Shown: positions 34,036 through 43,275, numbered from the stretch's first letter. The stretch: DNA of 64,000 nucleotides from Micromonospora sp. NBRC 110009 (GCF_030518795.1 NZ_CP130427.1:2914001-2978000); one strand, 5' to 3'. The notes: a model not told the origin generated them from the letters alone. Made by a program: numbers and translations.

Positions 34036-34995
34036 TCAGTCTTCCCGGTACCGGAACAGCCGGAAGTTGACGATGCTGACCACCGCCAGCAGCAGCGCGA
34101 AGAGCACGCTCATCGCGGCGGCCCGCCCGGCGTCGTAGTCGCGCAGCCCCTCGTCGACGATCCGCCAGACCACGGTCCGGGTCTGCTCGCCCGGCGCGCC
34201 CTGGGTGATCAGGAACGCCTGCCCGAAGACGTTCGCCGAGGCGAGGATCGTCGTGGTGAGCACGAAGAGCAGCACCGGGCGCAGCCCGGGGATCGTCACG
34301 TGGCGGAACCGGGCCCAGCCGTTGGCCCCGTCGACCCGGGCCGCCTCGTACAGCTCGGCCGGGATGTCCTGCAGCCCGGCCAGGTAGATCACGGCGTTGA
34401 AGCCGCAGGTCCACCAGACCGTGACGCCGACCAGGGAGACCCAGGCCCACGGCACGTCGGTCACCCACGGGGTGTCGGGCGGCAGTCCGACCGCTCCGAG
34501 CAGGCGGTTGACCAGGCCGAGGTTGGCGTCCAGCAGGAAGCGCCAGAGCAGGCCGATCACCGCGACGCCGAGCACGTACGGGGCGAAGAAGGCCGCCCGG
34601 AAGAACGTCCGGCCGGGGAACTTCTGGTTGAGCAGCAGGGCCAGGCCCAGCGGGACGACCACCAGCAGCGGCACCGACAGCACGGTGAAGATCGCGGTGG
34701 CGCGGACGCTGGACCACCAGTCCGCGTAGATCGCCGAGTCGCTGGAGAACAGGTCCCGATAGTTGTCGATGCCGATGAAGGGGCGGTTCGGTAGCTGGAG
34801 GTCCCACTGGTGGAGGCTGATCCAGATCCCGAAGAGGATCGGCGCCAGCCCGAAGACCAGGAACAGGACCAGGTACGGCGCGAGGAAGAGGTACGGGGTC
34901 GCCCGGTGGCCCCGCTGCGTCACGCCCCGGCGGGGGCGCCCCGCCGGGGGCGGCGCGTCGTCACGCGCCGCCCCGACCTCGATCACGTCCGCCAC
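34036..34995 (-). CDS. Sugar ABC transporter permease (MalF-type)
   Basis: 319 residues from GTG 34995, 6 bp after the binding-protein stop. Six membrane segments begin at YLFLAPYLVLFLVFGLAPIL, and the EAA loop reads ELYEAARVDGANGWARFRHV then TIPGLRPVLL. It pairs with the MalG-type subunit to import an oligosaccharide, likely an arabino-oligosaccharide given the flanking GH51 and GH43 enzymes. Confidence 0.93.
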   Translation of the reverse strand: MADVIEVGAARDDAPPPAGRPRRGVTQRGHRATPYLFLAPYLVLFLVFGLAPILFGIWISLHQWDLQLPNRPFIGIDNYRDLFSSDSAIYADWWSSVRATAIFTVLSVPLLVVVPLGLALLLNQKFPGRTFFRAAFFAPYVLGVAVIGLLWRFLLDANLGLVNRLLGAVGLPPDTPWVTDVPWAWVSLVGVTVWWTCGFNAVIYLAGLQDIPAELYEAARVDGANGWARFRHVTIPGLRPVLLFVLTTTILASANVFGQAFLITQGAPGEQTRTVVWRIVDEGLRDYDAGRAAAMSVLFALLLAVVSIVNFRLFRYRED

Positions 34996-35001
34996 GGCGG
35001 A

Positions 35002-36336
35002 TCAGTTCCCGTACTTCTTGCGGTTGTCCTCGAGCTGCTTGTTCGCCTTGGCCACCCCGTCGTCGAGCGCCTGCTTCGGCGACTTCTTGCCGAGCGCGGC
35101 CTCGTTGAAGCTGTTGTAGAAGGTGGTCATGACCTCGCCGAGCCCCGGCGCGGCCGGCGGGAAGGCGGCGTACTCCAGTTCGGGGGCGAGCGAGCTGATC
35201 TCCGGCAGGGCCTTGAACTCGGCGCCCTCCCGGACCGCCTTGCGGGCCGGGATCTGGCCGCCCTTGGCCCAGTCGAGGGAGTGCTGGCTGAGCCAGTTGA
35301 TGAAGACCTTCGCCCCGGAGACCTTGTTGTCGTTCGCCGCGCGCTGCTTGACGATCGTGAAGTTGTGCGAGTTCGCCCAGGCGGCCTTCTGGCTGCCGAT
35401 CTGCGGCAGCGGGGCGACGCCCCACTGCACCGAGGGGCTCTTCTTCAGGTCGTTGACCTGCCAGATGCCGTTCCAGTTGAACGCGTTCTTGCCGCTCTTG
35501 AGCGCCAGGTAGTCGGCGTCCTGGCCGACGTTGGCGGGGGAGAAGCCCTGCTTGATCATGTCGACCAGCCAGGTGCACGCCTCGACCGCCGGGTCGGAGT
35601 TGAAGGTCGCCTTCGCCACGTCGGCGTCGAAGAGCGTCCCACCCCACTGGTGCAGCAGGCTGTAGAAGGTCATGCCGCCGGTGAACTGGAACGGGCTGAC
35701 CCAGAAGCCCTGCACGCCGGACTTCTTCAGCTCGGTCAGCGCCGCGGTGTACTCGTCCTTCGTCGTCGGCGGCTTGTTCGGGTCCAGGCCCGCCTTCTGC
35801 ATGACCGCCTTGTTGTAGTAGAAACCGAGCGGGTGCATGTCCAGCGGGATGCCGTACCGCTTCTCGTGGTAGATGCCGCCCTTCCACACCGTCGGGGCGA
35901 AGTCGCCCTCGCTCAGCTCCAGGGCCTTGGCCACGTCGTCCAGCTCGGTGATCACGCCCCGGGCGGCGAAGGTCGCCAGCTGGTCCATGTGCATGACCGC
36001 GATGTCCGGGCCGTTGCCGCTGGAGACCGCCCCCGGGAGCTTGCTGTAGTAGTCGTCCCACTGGTAGGTGATCACGCTGACGGCAATGTTCTGGTGCTCG
36101 CTGTTGAACTGCTCGACGAGCTTCTTGAAGATGTCGCCGTCGCCGCCGGTGAAGCCGTTCCACAGCTTCAGGTCGACCTTCGGCCCGGTGTAGTCCTTGC
36201 CACCGTTGCCGGCCGCGGCGGACCGGTCCGAGCTGCTGCTGCCACCGCCGCAGCCGGCGAGTGTCAGCGTGGCCGCCGCGCCGAGCCCGACGCCGAGGCC
36301 GAGCAGGCGCCGCCGGCTCATCTCATTCTGGATCAT
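35002..36336 (-). CDS. Sugar ABC transporter substrate-binding lipoprotein
   Basis: 444 residues; ATG 36336 has CCAAGGAGAACCGC upstream. A twin-arginine-like and lipobox signal is present (MSRRRLLGLGVGLGAAA then LTLAGCGGG), so it is a lipid-anchored family 1 solute-binding protein. The mature part has LKLWNGFTGGDGDIFKKLVE and AVMHMDQLATFAARGVI typical of the family. It should capture an oligosaccharide outside the membrane and deliver it to the two permeases that follow. It begins 38 bp after the GH51 gene. Confidence 0.92.
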   Translation of the reverse strand: MIQNEMSRRRLLGLGVGLGAAATLTLAGCGGGSSSSDRSAAAGNGGKDYTGPKVDLKLWNGFTGGDGDIFKKLVEQFNSEHQNIAVSVITYQWDDYYSKLPGAVSSGNGPDIAVMHMDQLATFAARGVITELDDVAKALELSEGDFAPTVWKGGIYHEKRYGIPLDMHPLGFYYNKAVMQKAGLDPNKPPTTKDEYTAALTELKKSGVQGFWVSPFQFTGGMTFYSLLHQWGGTLFDADVAKATFNSDPAVEACTWLVDMIKQGFSPANVGQDADYLALKSGKNAFNWNGIWQVNDLKKSPSVQWGVAPLPQIGSQKAAWANSHNFTIVKQRAANDNKVSGAKVFINWLSQHSLDWAKGGQIPARKAVREGAEFKALPEISSLAPELEYAAFPPAAPGLGEVMTTFYNSFNEAALGKKSPKQALDDGVAKANKQLEDNRKKYGN

Positions 36337-36374
36337 GCGGTTCTCCTTGGGGGACGGGATGAGATCTTGCCTTG

Positions 36375-37895
36375 TCAGGGCTGGGGCGCGAAGCGCAGCA
36401 GGTTCCAGGAGCAGGCCGGCAGCGCCACGGCGCACCGGCCGTCGTCGAGGGTGGGGGTGGTGAGCTGACGGGGCGTCACCCGCTCGGGCTCGGCCTCGGT
36501 GTTCGCGCCCGCCGGGTCGGCCCCGGCGGCGATGGTCGTGTGTTCCCGGGCGCGCAGGCCGGGCAGCCCGCGCAGGTCGAGGTCGAGGGGGAGGTCGTCG
36601 GAGCCCCGGTTGACCGCCAGCACGGTCAGCTCGCCGGTCTCCTCGTCGTGCAGGGCGACGGTGTCCAGCACCGGCACGTCGCCGTACCGCTTCGTCGCGT
36701 AGCTGGGGCAGACCGGTTCGGTGCGCAGCACCGTGCCGCGGGCGTGCCGGGCGGTGAGGGCGAACGGGTGGAAGATGCTCTGCCGCCAGGCCGGCCCGCC
36801 GGTCCGGGTCCGGATCGGGGCGATCACGTTGGCGAGCTGGGCCTGGCAGGCCACCCCGACCCGGTCGGCGTGCCGGAGCAGGGTGATCAGCAGGTCACCG
36901 ACCACCACCGCGTCGACCGCGGTGAAGTCGTCCTCGATCAGGGCCGGCGCCTCGACCCAGCCCCGCCGGTCCAGGTCGGCCTGGAGGCGGGACTGGTACC
37001 AGACGTTCCACTCGTCGAAGGAGATCTTCAGCTTGCGCTTCTGCCGCTGCTTGGCGGCCACGTGGTCGGCGGTGGCGACCACCTCCCGGATGAAGTGGTC
37101 CATGTCCACCGCGGAGGCCAGGATGCTGGCCCGGTCGCCGTCGGACGGGTCGTAGTAGGTGTGGGCCGAGATGTAGTCGACGTGTTCGTAGGTGTGCTCC
37201 AGCACGGTCGCCTCCCAGGAGGCGAAGGTGGGCATCTGCCGGTTGGAGCTGCCGCAGGCGACCAGGCTGATCGACGGGTCGATCAACTTCATCGCCCGGG
37301 CGGTCTCGGCGGCGAGCCGGCCGTATTCGTCGGCGGTCTTGTGACCCACCTGCCACGGCCCGTCCAGCTCGTTGCCGAGGCACCAGAGCTTCACCCCGTA
37401 CGGCTCCTCGGCGCCGTGCTTGCGGCGCAGGTCGGAGAGCTGGGTGCCGCCCGGGTGGTTGGCGTACTCCAGCAGGTCGCAGGCCTCCTGGACGCCCCGG
37501 GTGCCGAGGTTGACCGCCATCATCGGCTCGACGCCGGCCTCGGCCGCCCAGGTCATGAACTCGTCCAGCCCGAACGCATTGGTCTCGATGGTCTTCCAGG
37601 CCAGGTCGAGCCGGCGGGGCCGGTCGCCCACCGGTCCGACGCCGTCCTCCCACCGGTAGCCGGAGACGAAGTTGCCGCCCGGGTAGCGGACCACCGAGAC
37701 GCCCAGCTCCCGGGTCAGCGCCAGCACGTCCCGGCGGAGGCCGCGCGGGTCGGCGTCCGGGTGCCCGGGCTCGTAGATCCCGCCGTAGACGCAGCGCCCC
37801 ATGTGTTCGACGAAGGAACCGAAGAGCCGGCGGTCCGCCGGCCCGATCCGGAACGCCGGGTCGATCGTCAGCTGCGCGTTCGGCACGAGTGCCAC
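36375..37895 (-). CDS. abfA: Alpha-L-arabinofuranosidase, family GH51
   Basis: 506 residues from GTG 37895, preceded by GAGG-AAAGG at good spacing; GTG 37886 is a weaker alternative. GH51 features: RLFGSFVEHMGRCVYGGIYE at the N-terminus, VVRYPGGNFVSGYRWEDGVG, acid/base glutamate in WCLGNELDGPWQ, and nucleophile glutamate in ISFDEWNVWYQ. The C-terminal beta domain ends WNLLRFAP. No signal peptide, so it acts in the cytosol on imported arabino-oligosaccharides. First gene of the operon, divergent from the LacI regulator with operator-like repeats between. Confidence 0.95.
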   Translation of the reverse strand: MALVPNAQLTIDPAFRIGPADRRLFGSFVEHMGRCVYGGIYEPGHPDADPRGLRRDVLALTRELGVSVVRYPGGNFVSGYRWEDGVGPVGDRPRRLDLAWKTIETNAFGLDEFMTWAAEAGVEPMMAVNLGTRGVQEACDLLEYANHPGGTQLSDLRRKHGAEEPYGVKLWCLGNELDGPWQVGHKTADEYGRLAAETARAMKLIDPSISLVACGSSNRQMPTFASWEATVLEHTYEHVDYISAHTYYDPSDGDRASILASAVDMDHFIREVVATADHVAAKQRQKRKLKISFDEWNVWYQSRLQADLDRRGWVEAPALIEDDFTAVDAVVVGDLLITLLRHADRVGVACQAQLANVIAPIRTRTGGPAWRQSIFHPFALTARHARGTVLRTEPVCPSYATKRYGDVPVLDTVALHDEETGELTVLAVNRGSDDLPLDLDLRGLPGLRAREHTTIAAGADPAGANTEAEPERVTPRQLTTPTLDDGRCAVALPACSWNLLRFAPQP

Positions 37896-37948
37896 CCTTT
37901 CCTCGGTGCTGCCCCGGGTGACCTGGGTCACCGGGTGTCCCTGGTTTG

Positions 37949-37975
37949 TACAACGTTGTAAGCAACGATGTAAAG
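37949..37975. promoter_or_regulatory. Tandem LacI-type operator repeats
   Basis: A perfect 12-bp palindrome TACAACGTTGTA (37949-37960) overlaps two direct 12-bp repeats, CAACGTTGTAAG (37951-37962) and CAACGATGTAAA (37963-37974). The central CG and AACGTT core are typical of LacI/GalR operators. It lies between the divergent GH51 operon and lacI-type gene, about 55 bp before the GH51 start. Confidence 0.75.
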
Positions 37976-38037
37976 AGGTCGTTACGTCGTCGTGACGCGG
38001 TAGAGTGCGCCCCAGCAGACCCCGGGAAGGAAGCGCA

Positions 38038-39051
38038 GTGCGGCACAGGCTCAAGGACGTCGCGGAACGGGCCGGCGTGTCGGTGAAGACCGTCTCCAAC
38101 GTGGTGAACGGCTACCAGCACGTGCGCGCGGACACCCGGGCCCGGGTCGAAGAGGCCATCGCCGAGCTGAACTACCGGCCCAACCTGTCCGCGCGTAACC
38201 TGCGCAAGGGCCGCACCGGGGTGATCGCCCTGGCCGTGCCGGAGTTGGACATCCCCTACTTCGCCGAGCTGGCCCGGCACGTGGTGACGGCCGCGGCCGA
38301 GCACGGCTGGACGGTCCTGATCGACCAGACCGGCGGCGGCCCGGAACAGGAACGCAAGGCCGCCAGCGGGATCGGCGACCACATGATCGACGGGTTGATC
38401 TTCAGCCCGCTGGCCCTCGCCGCCGACGACCTCGCCGGCCTCGACGGCATGCCCATGGTGCTGCTCGGCGAGCGGGTCGACCACGGCCCCGCCGACCACG
38501 TGGTGGTCGACAACGTCGCCGCCGCCCGGGAGGTCACCGCCCACCTGCTCGGGCTCGGCCGCCGGCGGATCGCCGCGATCGGCTCGCAGCGCACCCCGGA
38601 GGGGGCCAGCGCACGGCTCCGCCTGGCCGGCTACACCGCCGCCCTGGCCGACGCCGGCATCGGCTACGACGAGCGCCTGGTGGCGCCCGCGTCCGCCTGG
38701 CACCGCGCGGACGGCGCGGCCGCCATGCGGCACCTGCTCTCCACCGACGTACGCCCCGACGCGGTCTTCTGCTTCAACGACACGCTCGCCCTCGGCGCGC
38801 TGCGCGCCCTGCACGAGGCCGGGCTGCGGGTGCCCGAGGACGTCGCCGTGGCCGGGTTCGACGACATCGAGGACGGTCGGTTCTCCATCCCCACGCTGAC
38901 CACGGTCGCCCCGGACAAGGAGCGCATCGCCCGCCTCGCGGTGGACCTGCTCGCCGCCCGCGTCACCGGCGACCGCACCGCCCCGCCCCGCGAACTCGTG
39001 GCCCCGCACCGCCTCGCCCTGCGCGAGTCCGCCCCCACCCTGCCCGGGTGA
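38038..39051 (+). CDS. LacI-family transcriptional regulator of the arabinan cluster
   Basis: 337 residues from GTG 38038 with GGAAGGAAGCGCA upstream. The LacI helix-turn-helix and hinge read RLKDVAERAGVSVKTVSNVV then NGYQHV...LNYRPNLSARNLRKGRTG, and the periplasmic-binding-protein-like effector domain spans ~60-335 (FCFNDTLALGALRALHEAGL, VAGFDDIEDGRFSIPTLTTV). It probably represses the divergent GH51-ABC-GH43 operon in the absence of an arabinose-derived inducer. It ends 16 bp from the convergent methyltransferase gene. Confidence 0.93.
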   Translation: MRHRLKDVAERAGVSVKTVSNVVNGYQHVRADTRARVEEAIAELNYRPNLSARNLRKGRTGVIALAVPELDIPYFAELARHVVTAAAEHGWTVLIDQTGGGPEQERKAASGIGDHMIDGLIFSPLALAADDLAGLDGMPMVLLGERVDHGPADHVVVDNVAAAREVTAHLLGLGRRRIAAIGSQRTPEGASARLRLAGYTAALADAGIGYDERLVAPASAWHRADGAAAMRHLLSTDVRPDAVFCFNDTLALGALRALHEAGLRVPEDVAVAGFDDIEDGRFSIPTLTTVAPDKERIARLAVDLLAARVTGDRTAPPRELVAPHRLALRESAPTLPG

Positions 39052-39067
39052 GCGGGGGCCGGGGGAG

Positions 39068-39793
39068 TCAGTCGAAGAAGCGGGCCAGGTGGGTGCTGGG
39101 CGGGGGTGGGGCGTCCGGTGGCAGCGGGGTGAGATCGGCGAAGACGGAGGCGCCGTCGCAGCCGACGTGCAGCGGGTACCAGCGCGGGGTGCCGGGCGGC
39201 CGCTGACCGCAGATGCCCTTGAAGGTCTGCACGTCCAGCAGCCGGACGTGGGTCGGGTCGGCCACCGCGTTCACGTGCCGCCACCAGGGGCTCATCACGT
39301 GCAGCACGCCGCCGGGCCGCAGCGCGCGGTGGCACTCGTCGAACAGCGGCAGGAAGTCGATCAGGTGCTCCATGATGTGCACCGCGAAGAAGACGTCCAC
39401 CGAGTCGTCGGCGAGGGGCAGCGAGCCGGAAAGGTCGGCCACCGCGTTCACCCCGGGCGCCGGGTAGATGTCCAGCCCCAGGTTGCCCGGCCACTGCTTG
39501 GTCGCCCCGCAGCCCAGGTCCACCACCACCGGCGCCCGGCCGTCGACCGCCACCCGGCTCCAGACGCCGAGCACCCCGGCGAGACGACCCACCAGGTCCC
39601 GGACCAGCCGCAGCTCGGCCGGGTCGGCGACCGCGCCGTCGAGGTGGGCCACCCCCCGGTCGAAGCGCACCTCGACGGTCAGCCCACCCAGCCGGTCGTC
39701 GTGCCGGGTCAGGTCGGCCCACGCCTCGGCGAGGAAGCCGTCGATCTCCCGCAGCCGCTCGCCCGAGAGCGCCGATTGCCCCATCGCCACCAT
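39068..39793 (-). CDS. Class I SAM-dependent methyltransferase
   Basis: 241 residues; ATG 39793 is preferred because GGAGG lies 7 nt upstream, over ATG 39784 and an upstream in-frame start. The SAM-binding motif I is VVDLGCGATKQWPGNLGLDI, with PLADDSVDVFFAVHIMEHL as motif III-like sequence and a post-motif ALRPGGVLHVMSPWWRHVN. The substrate is unknown. The final residues read STHLARFFD. Confidence 0.85.
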   Translation of the reverse strand: MVAMGQSALSGERLREIDGFLAEAWADLTRHDDRLGGLTVEVRFDRGVAHLDGAVADPAELRLVRDLVGRLAGVLGVWSRVAVDGRAPVVVDLGCGATKQWPGNLGLDIYPAPGVNAVADLSGSLPLADDSVDVFFAVHIMEHLIDFLPLFDECHRALRPGGVLHVMSPWWRHVNAVADPTHVRLLDVQTFKGICGQRPPGTPRWYPLHVGCDGASVFADLTPLPPDAPPPPSTHLARFFD

Positions 39794-39899
39794 GCGCCCA
39801 CCTCCGGGCGGCCCGATACCCGCATCGTCGCCCGGTATGCCTGCCGCGTCCGACACGCCCGGACGCGGGCCTGTCGCCCCGGCACGGCGGGGCGCCGGG

Positions 39900-40220
39900 T
39901 CAGCCGGCGATCGTGCGGCGGGTGGCGCGGCCGGCGCCGCGCATCCGTTGACGCGGCGGTGGGGCGGCGGACTTCGGCCGCTTGAGGTGGTAGCGGTGCA
40001 GCTCGTTGTTGCCCGGGAGGGACGGGTCCTCGCTCATCGCGACCAGCTCCCAGCCCTGGTCACCGGCCCGGTTCAGGTGGGCCAGCGCGGTGTCGCCGTA
40101 CGGCGTGACGTCGATCATGGAGCCGTCCGGGCCGTACCAGATGAACACGACCTCCCACCCGATGTCGGTGGTGGCCGCCTGGCGGCGACGGACCAGCAGC
40201 GCGTACTCCCACTTGAGCAT
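39900..40220 (-). CDS. Small conserved protein, DUF4177-like
   Basis: 106 residues starting MLKWEYALLVRRRQAATTDI. The pattern WEYALL ... LNRAGDQGWELVAMSE ... HRYHLKRP resembles the DUF4177 fold (WEYKVV, GWELV, LKRP). No signal peptide or membrane segment; the last ~20 residues are basic and disordered (RQRMRGAGRATRRTIA). No function is known. It lies between the methyltransferase and ABC-F genes on the same strand. Confidence 0.75.
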   Translation of the reverse strand: MLKWEYALLVRRRQAATTDIGWEVVFIWYGPDGSMIDVTPYGDTALAHLNRAGDQGWELVAMSEDPSLPGNNELHRYHLKRPKSAAPPPRQRMRGAGRATRRTIAG

Positions 40221-40258
40221 GGGGTCATTGTCACCCCGCGCGACCGGGTCGGCACGGA

Positions 40259-41896
40259 TCAGTCCTCGACGACCCGTCCGGCCGCCACCCGCAGCCGCCG
40301 GTTGACGCTCACCGCGTCCAGCATCCGCCGGTCGTGGGTCACCAGCAGCAGCGTGCCGGGGTACGTCGCCAGGGCCGACTCCAGCTGCTCGATGGCCGCC
40401 AGGTCCAGGTGGTTGGTCGGCTCGTCCAGCACCAGCAGGTTCACTCCCCGCCCCTGGAGCAGGGCCAGCGCGGCCCGGGTCCGCTCACCCGGGGAGAGGG
40501 TCGCCGCCGGCCGCAGCACGTGGTCCGCCCGCAGGCCGAACTTGGCCAGCAGCGTCCGCACGTCGGCCGGCGCCAGCTCCGGTACGGCGGCGCCGAAGGC
40601 GTCCACCAGGGGCTGGTCGCCGAGGAACAGGCCCCGGGCCTGGTCGACCTCGCCGACCACCACGCCCGGGCCGAGCGAGGCGTGCCCCTCGTTCAGCGGC
40701 AGCCGGCCGAGCAGCGCGGCGAGCAGGGTGCTCTTGCCGGAGCCGTTCGCCCCGGTGATCGCCACCCGGTCGGCCCAGTCGATCTGGAGGTCCACCGGGC
40801 CGAGGGTGAAGCCGCCCCGGCGTACGACGGCGCCGCGGAGCGCGGCCACGACAGCGCCGGCGCGGGGCGCGGCGGCGATCTCCATCCGCAGCTCCCACTC
40901 CTTGCGGGGCTCCTCGACCACCTCCAGCCGCTCGATCAGCCGCTCGGTCTGCCGGGCCTTCGCCGCCTGCTTCTCCGAGGTCTGCCCCCGGAAGTACTTC
41001 ACGTGCTTGTCCGGGTCGGTGGCCTTGCGGCGGGCGTTGCGCACGCCCTTCTCCATCCAGGCCCGCTGCGTCCGGGCCCGCGCCTCCAGGTCGGACCGGG
41101 TTTCGGCGTACTCCTCGTACTCCTCGCGGGCGTGCCGGCGGGCCACCTCCCGCTCCTCCAGGTACGCCGCGTAGCCGCCGCCGTAGTGCCGCACCTGCTG
41201 CTGATGCAGGTCCAGTTCCAGCACCCGGGTCACCGTCCGGGTCAGGAACTCGCGGTCGTGGCTGACCAGCACCGTCCCGGCGCGCAGCCCGGTGACGAAC
41301 CGTTCCAGCCGGTCCAGCCCGGCCAGGTCCAGGTCGTTGGTGGGCTCGTCGAGCAGGAAGACGTCGTAGCGGCTGAGCAGCAGGGAAGCCAGCCCGGCCC
41401 GGGCCGCCTGGCCGCCGGAGAGAGCGGTCGTCGGGTGGTCCAGGTCGACGGTCAGCCCGAGCTCGGCGGCGACCTGCTCGGCGCGCTCGTCCAGGTCCGC
41501 GCCGCCCAGGTCGAGCCAGCGCTCCAACGCCCCGGCGTACGCGTCGTCGGCGCCCTCGGCCCCGGCGGTGAGCGCCTCGGTGGCGGCGTCGAGCGCGGCC
41601 TGCGCCGCGGCCACCCCGGTGCGTCGGGCCAGGAAGTCGCGGACCGTCTCGCCGGGCCGGCGCTCCGGCTCCTGCGGCAGGTAGCCGACGGTGGCGGTGG
41701 GCGGGTTCAAAGCCACCGAGCCCTGCTCCAGCGGCTGCAGCCCGGCGAGCGTACGCAGCAGCGTCGACTTGCCGGCGCCGTTCACCCCGACCAGCCCGAT
41801 GACGTCCCCGGGGGCGACGACCAGGTCCAGGTCGGCGAAGAGCAGCCGGTCGGCGTGGCCGGCGGTGAGGTCCTTGGCGATCAATGTGGCGCTCAT
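40259..41896 (-). CDS. ABC-F family ATPase (two nucleotide-binding domains)
   Basis: 545 residues from ATG 41896 (MSATLIAKDLTAGHADRLL), without a clear ribosome site. Two ABC domains: Walker A VGVNGAGKSTLL and ITGANGSGKSTLL, signatures ALSGGQAARAGLAS and LSPGERTRAALALL, Walker B FLLDEPTNDLDL and LVLDEPTNHLDL. They are joined by a charged linker with coiled-coil character (REEYEEYAETRSDLEARART). There is no membrane domain, so this is an ABC-F protein that acts on ribosomes. It may resolve stalled ribosomes or give resistance to a ribosome-targeting antibiotic; which one cannot be decided from the sequence. Confidence 0.92.
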   Translation of the reverse strand: MSATLIAKDLTAGHADRLLFADLDLVVAPGDVIGLVGVNGAGKSTLLRTLAGLQPLEQGSVALNPPTATVGYLPQEPERRPGETVRDFLARRTGVAAAQAALDAATEALTAGAEGADDAYAGALERWLDLGGADLDERAEQVAAELGLTVDLDHPTTALSGGQAARAGLASLLLSRYDVFLLDEPTNDLDLAGLDRLERFVTGLRAGTVLVSHDREFLTRTVTRVLELDLHQQQVRHYGGGYAAYLEEREVARRHAREEYEEYAETRSDLEARARTQRAWMEKGVRNARRKATDPDKHVKYFRGQTSEKQAAKARQTERLIERLEVVEEPRKEWELRMEIAAAPRAGAVVAALRGAVVRRGGFTLGPVDLQIDWADRVAITGANGSGKSTLLAALLGRLPLNEGHASLGPGVVVGEVDQARGLFLGDQPLVDAFGAAVPELAPADVRTLLAKFGLRADHVLRPAATLSPGERTRAALALLQGRGVNLLVLDEPTNHLDLAAIEQLESALATYPGTLLLVTHDRRMLDAVSVNRRLRVAAGRVVED

Positions 41897-41985
41897 GAGG
41901 AGATCGAGCCTACCGAGACGGCGGCCCGGAGCCGATCGGTTAACCGGGCCTCCGGGGGAAACAGAGGTGAGGGACACTCACTCCC

Positions 41986-42756
41986 GTGGTGACCACTCTG
42001 GCGATCGACTGCGGGGGCGGCGGGATCAAGGCCTCCGTGCTGGACGCCGCGGGGACGATGCGGGCCCGCCCGCTGCGCGTTCCCACGCCGTACCCGCTGC
42101 CGCCCGCGCTCTTCGTGAAGACCCTGCTGGACCTGGCCGGCCAACTGCCGGCGGCGGACCGGCTCACCGTCGGGATGCCCGGCATGATCCGGCACGGCGT
42201 GGTGGTGGCCACCCCGCACTACGTGACCCGCTCCGGCCCGCGTAGCAAGGTCGACCCGGGGCTGGTCGCCGAGTGGTCCGGCTACGACGCGCGGACCGCG
42301 CTGGCCGAGGCGTTCGGCGTCCCGGCGCTGGTGCTCAACGACGCCGAGGTGCACGGCGCGGGCGTGGTCGCCGGGACCGGCTGCGAGCTGGTGCTGACCC
42401 TCGGCACCGGGCTGGGCAGCGCGCTCTTCGACGGCGGGATGCTCGCCCCGCACCTGGAGCTGTCGCACGCCCCGGTGCGCTGGAACACCACCTACGACAC
42501 GTACGTCGGGGAGCCGGAACGCCGGCGGCTGGGCGACGCCTTCTGGTCGCGACGGATCCGGCAGGTGGTGGACGGGCTCCGGCCGGTCTTCCGCTGGGAC
42601 CGGCTCTATCTGGGCGGGGGCAACTCGCGGCTGATCCGGCCGGAACAACTGGCCCGGATGGGCGATGACGTCGTGGTCGTCCCGAACACGGCCGGAATCG
42701 TGGGCGGTGTCCGGGCCTGGGAGCTGGTGGGCGACCGGTACGACCCGACCCCCTGA
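41986..42756 (+). CDS. ROK-like sugar kinase family protein
   Basis: 256 residues, GTG start (a second GTG follows at once). The ASKHA phosphate-1 motif is seen as LAIDCGGGGIKASVLDAAG and phosphate-2 as LTLGTGLGSALFDGG; catalytic Asp is probable in LVLNDAEVHG. The usual ROK zinc motif (CxCGxxGC) is absent. It may phosphorylate a hexose with ATP or polyphosphate, or be a non-catalytic relative. It is divergent from the ABC-F gene. Confidence 0.8.
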   Translation: MVTTLAIDCGGGGIKASVLDAAGTMRARPLRVPTPYPLPPALFVKTLLDLAGQLPAADRLTVGMPGMIRHGVVVATPHYVTRSGPRSKVDPGLVAEWSGYDARTALAEAFGVPALVLNDAEVHGAGVVAGTGCELVLTLGTGLGSALFDGGMLAPHLELSHAPVRWNTTYDTYVGEPERRRLGDAFWSRRIRQVVDGLRPVFRWDRLYLGGGNSRLIRPEQLARMGDDVVVVPNTAGIVGGVRAWELVGDRYDPTP

Positions 42757-42848
42757 GGCGCAACTTCCACCCGAGGAACACTCGCGGTACGGCTGGTGTT
42801 GTGTCAGCGTCGGACAAGAGGGCGGCGCGACACGAGGGGGTGGGTCAA

Positions 42849-43214
42849 GTGGATCTTCTGGCGGACTACCGGCGGGCGACCATGTACTTCGAAGCGGGCG
42901 ACCCGACCGGAGCGGCCCGGCTGCTCGAGCCGATCATCGAGGCCGAGCCCGGCAACTCCTCGGTCCGGCAGCTGCTGGCCCGGGCGTACTTCCAGTCGGC
43001 CCAGCTCAACCGGGCCGAGGAGCAACTGCGCGAGCTGGTCGACCGGGACCCGAGCGACCACTACGCGCACCACGTGCTGGGTCGGACCCTGGAGCGGCTG
43101 AACCGGCCCGCCGACGCGCTGCGGCACCTGCGCATCGCGGCGGCCATGCACTCCACCAACACCGACTACACGGCGGCGCTGCGCCGGGTGGAGGGCAAGG
43201 TCGGCGGTCGCTGA
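42849..43214 (+). CDS. Tetratricopeptide repeat protein
   Basis: 121 residues from GTG 42849, preferred because GAGGGGG lies ~8 nt upstream; an upstream in-frame GTG at 42801 would add 16 residues. Three TPR-like units: DYRRATMYFEAGDPTGAARL, RQLLARAYFQSAQLNRAEEQ and AHHVLGRTLERLNRPADALR. Likely a small cytosolic adaptor; partner unknown. A hairpin terminator follows directly. Confidence 0.85.
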   Translation: MDLLADYRRATMYFEAGDPTGAARLLEPIIEAEPGNSSVRQLLARAYFQSAQLNRAEEQLRELVDRDPSDHYAHHVLGRTLERLNRPADALRHLRIAAAMHSTNTDYTAALRRVEGKVGGR

Positions 43215-43228
43215 CGCGGTTCGTGTCG

Positions 43229-43254
43229 AAGGGCAGCCCGGACGGGCTGCCCTT
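43229..43254 (+). terminator. Hairpin terminator after the TPR gene
   Basis: AAGGGCAGCCCG (43229-43240) pairs perfectly with CGGGCTGCCCTT (43243-43254), starting 15 bp after the TPR stop. No long U-tract, as is common in high-GC actinobacteria. Confidence 0.8.
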
Positions 43255-43275
43255 GGTCGTATCTAGGATGGGCGA

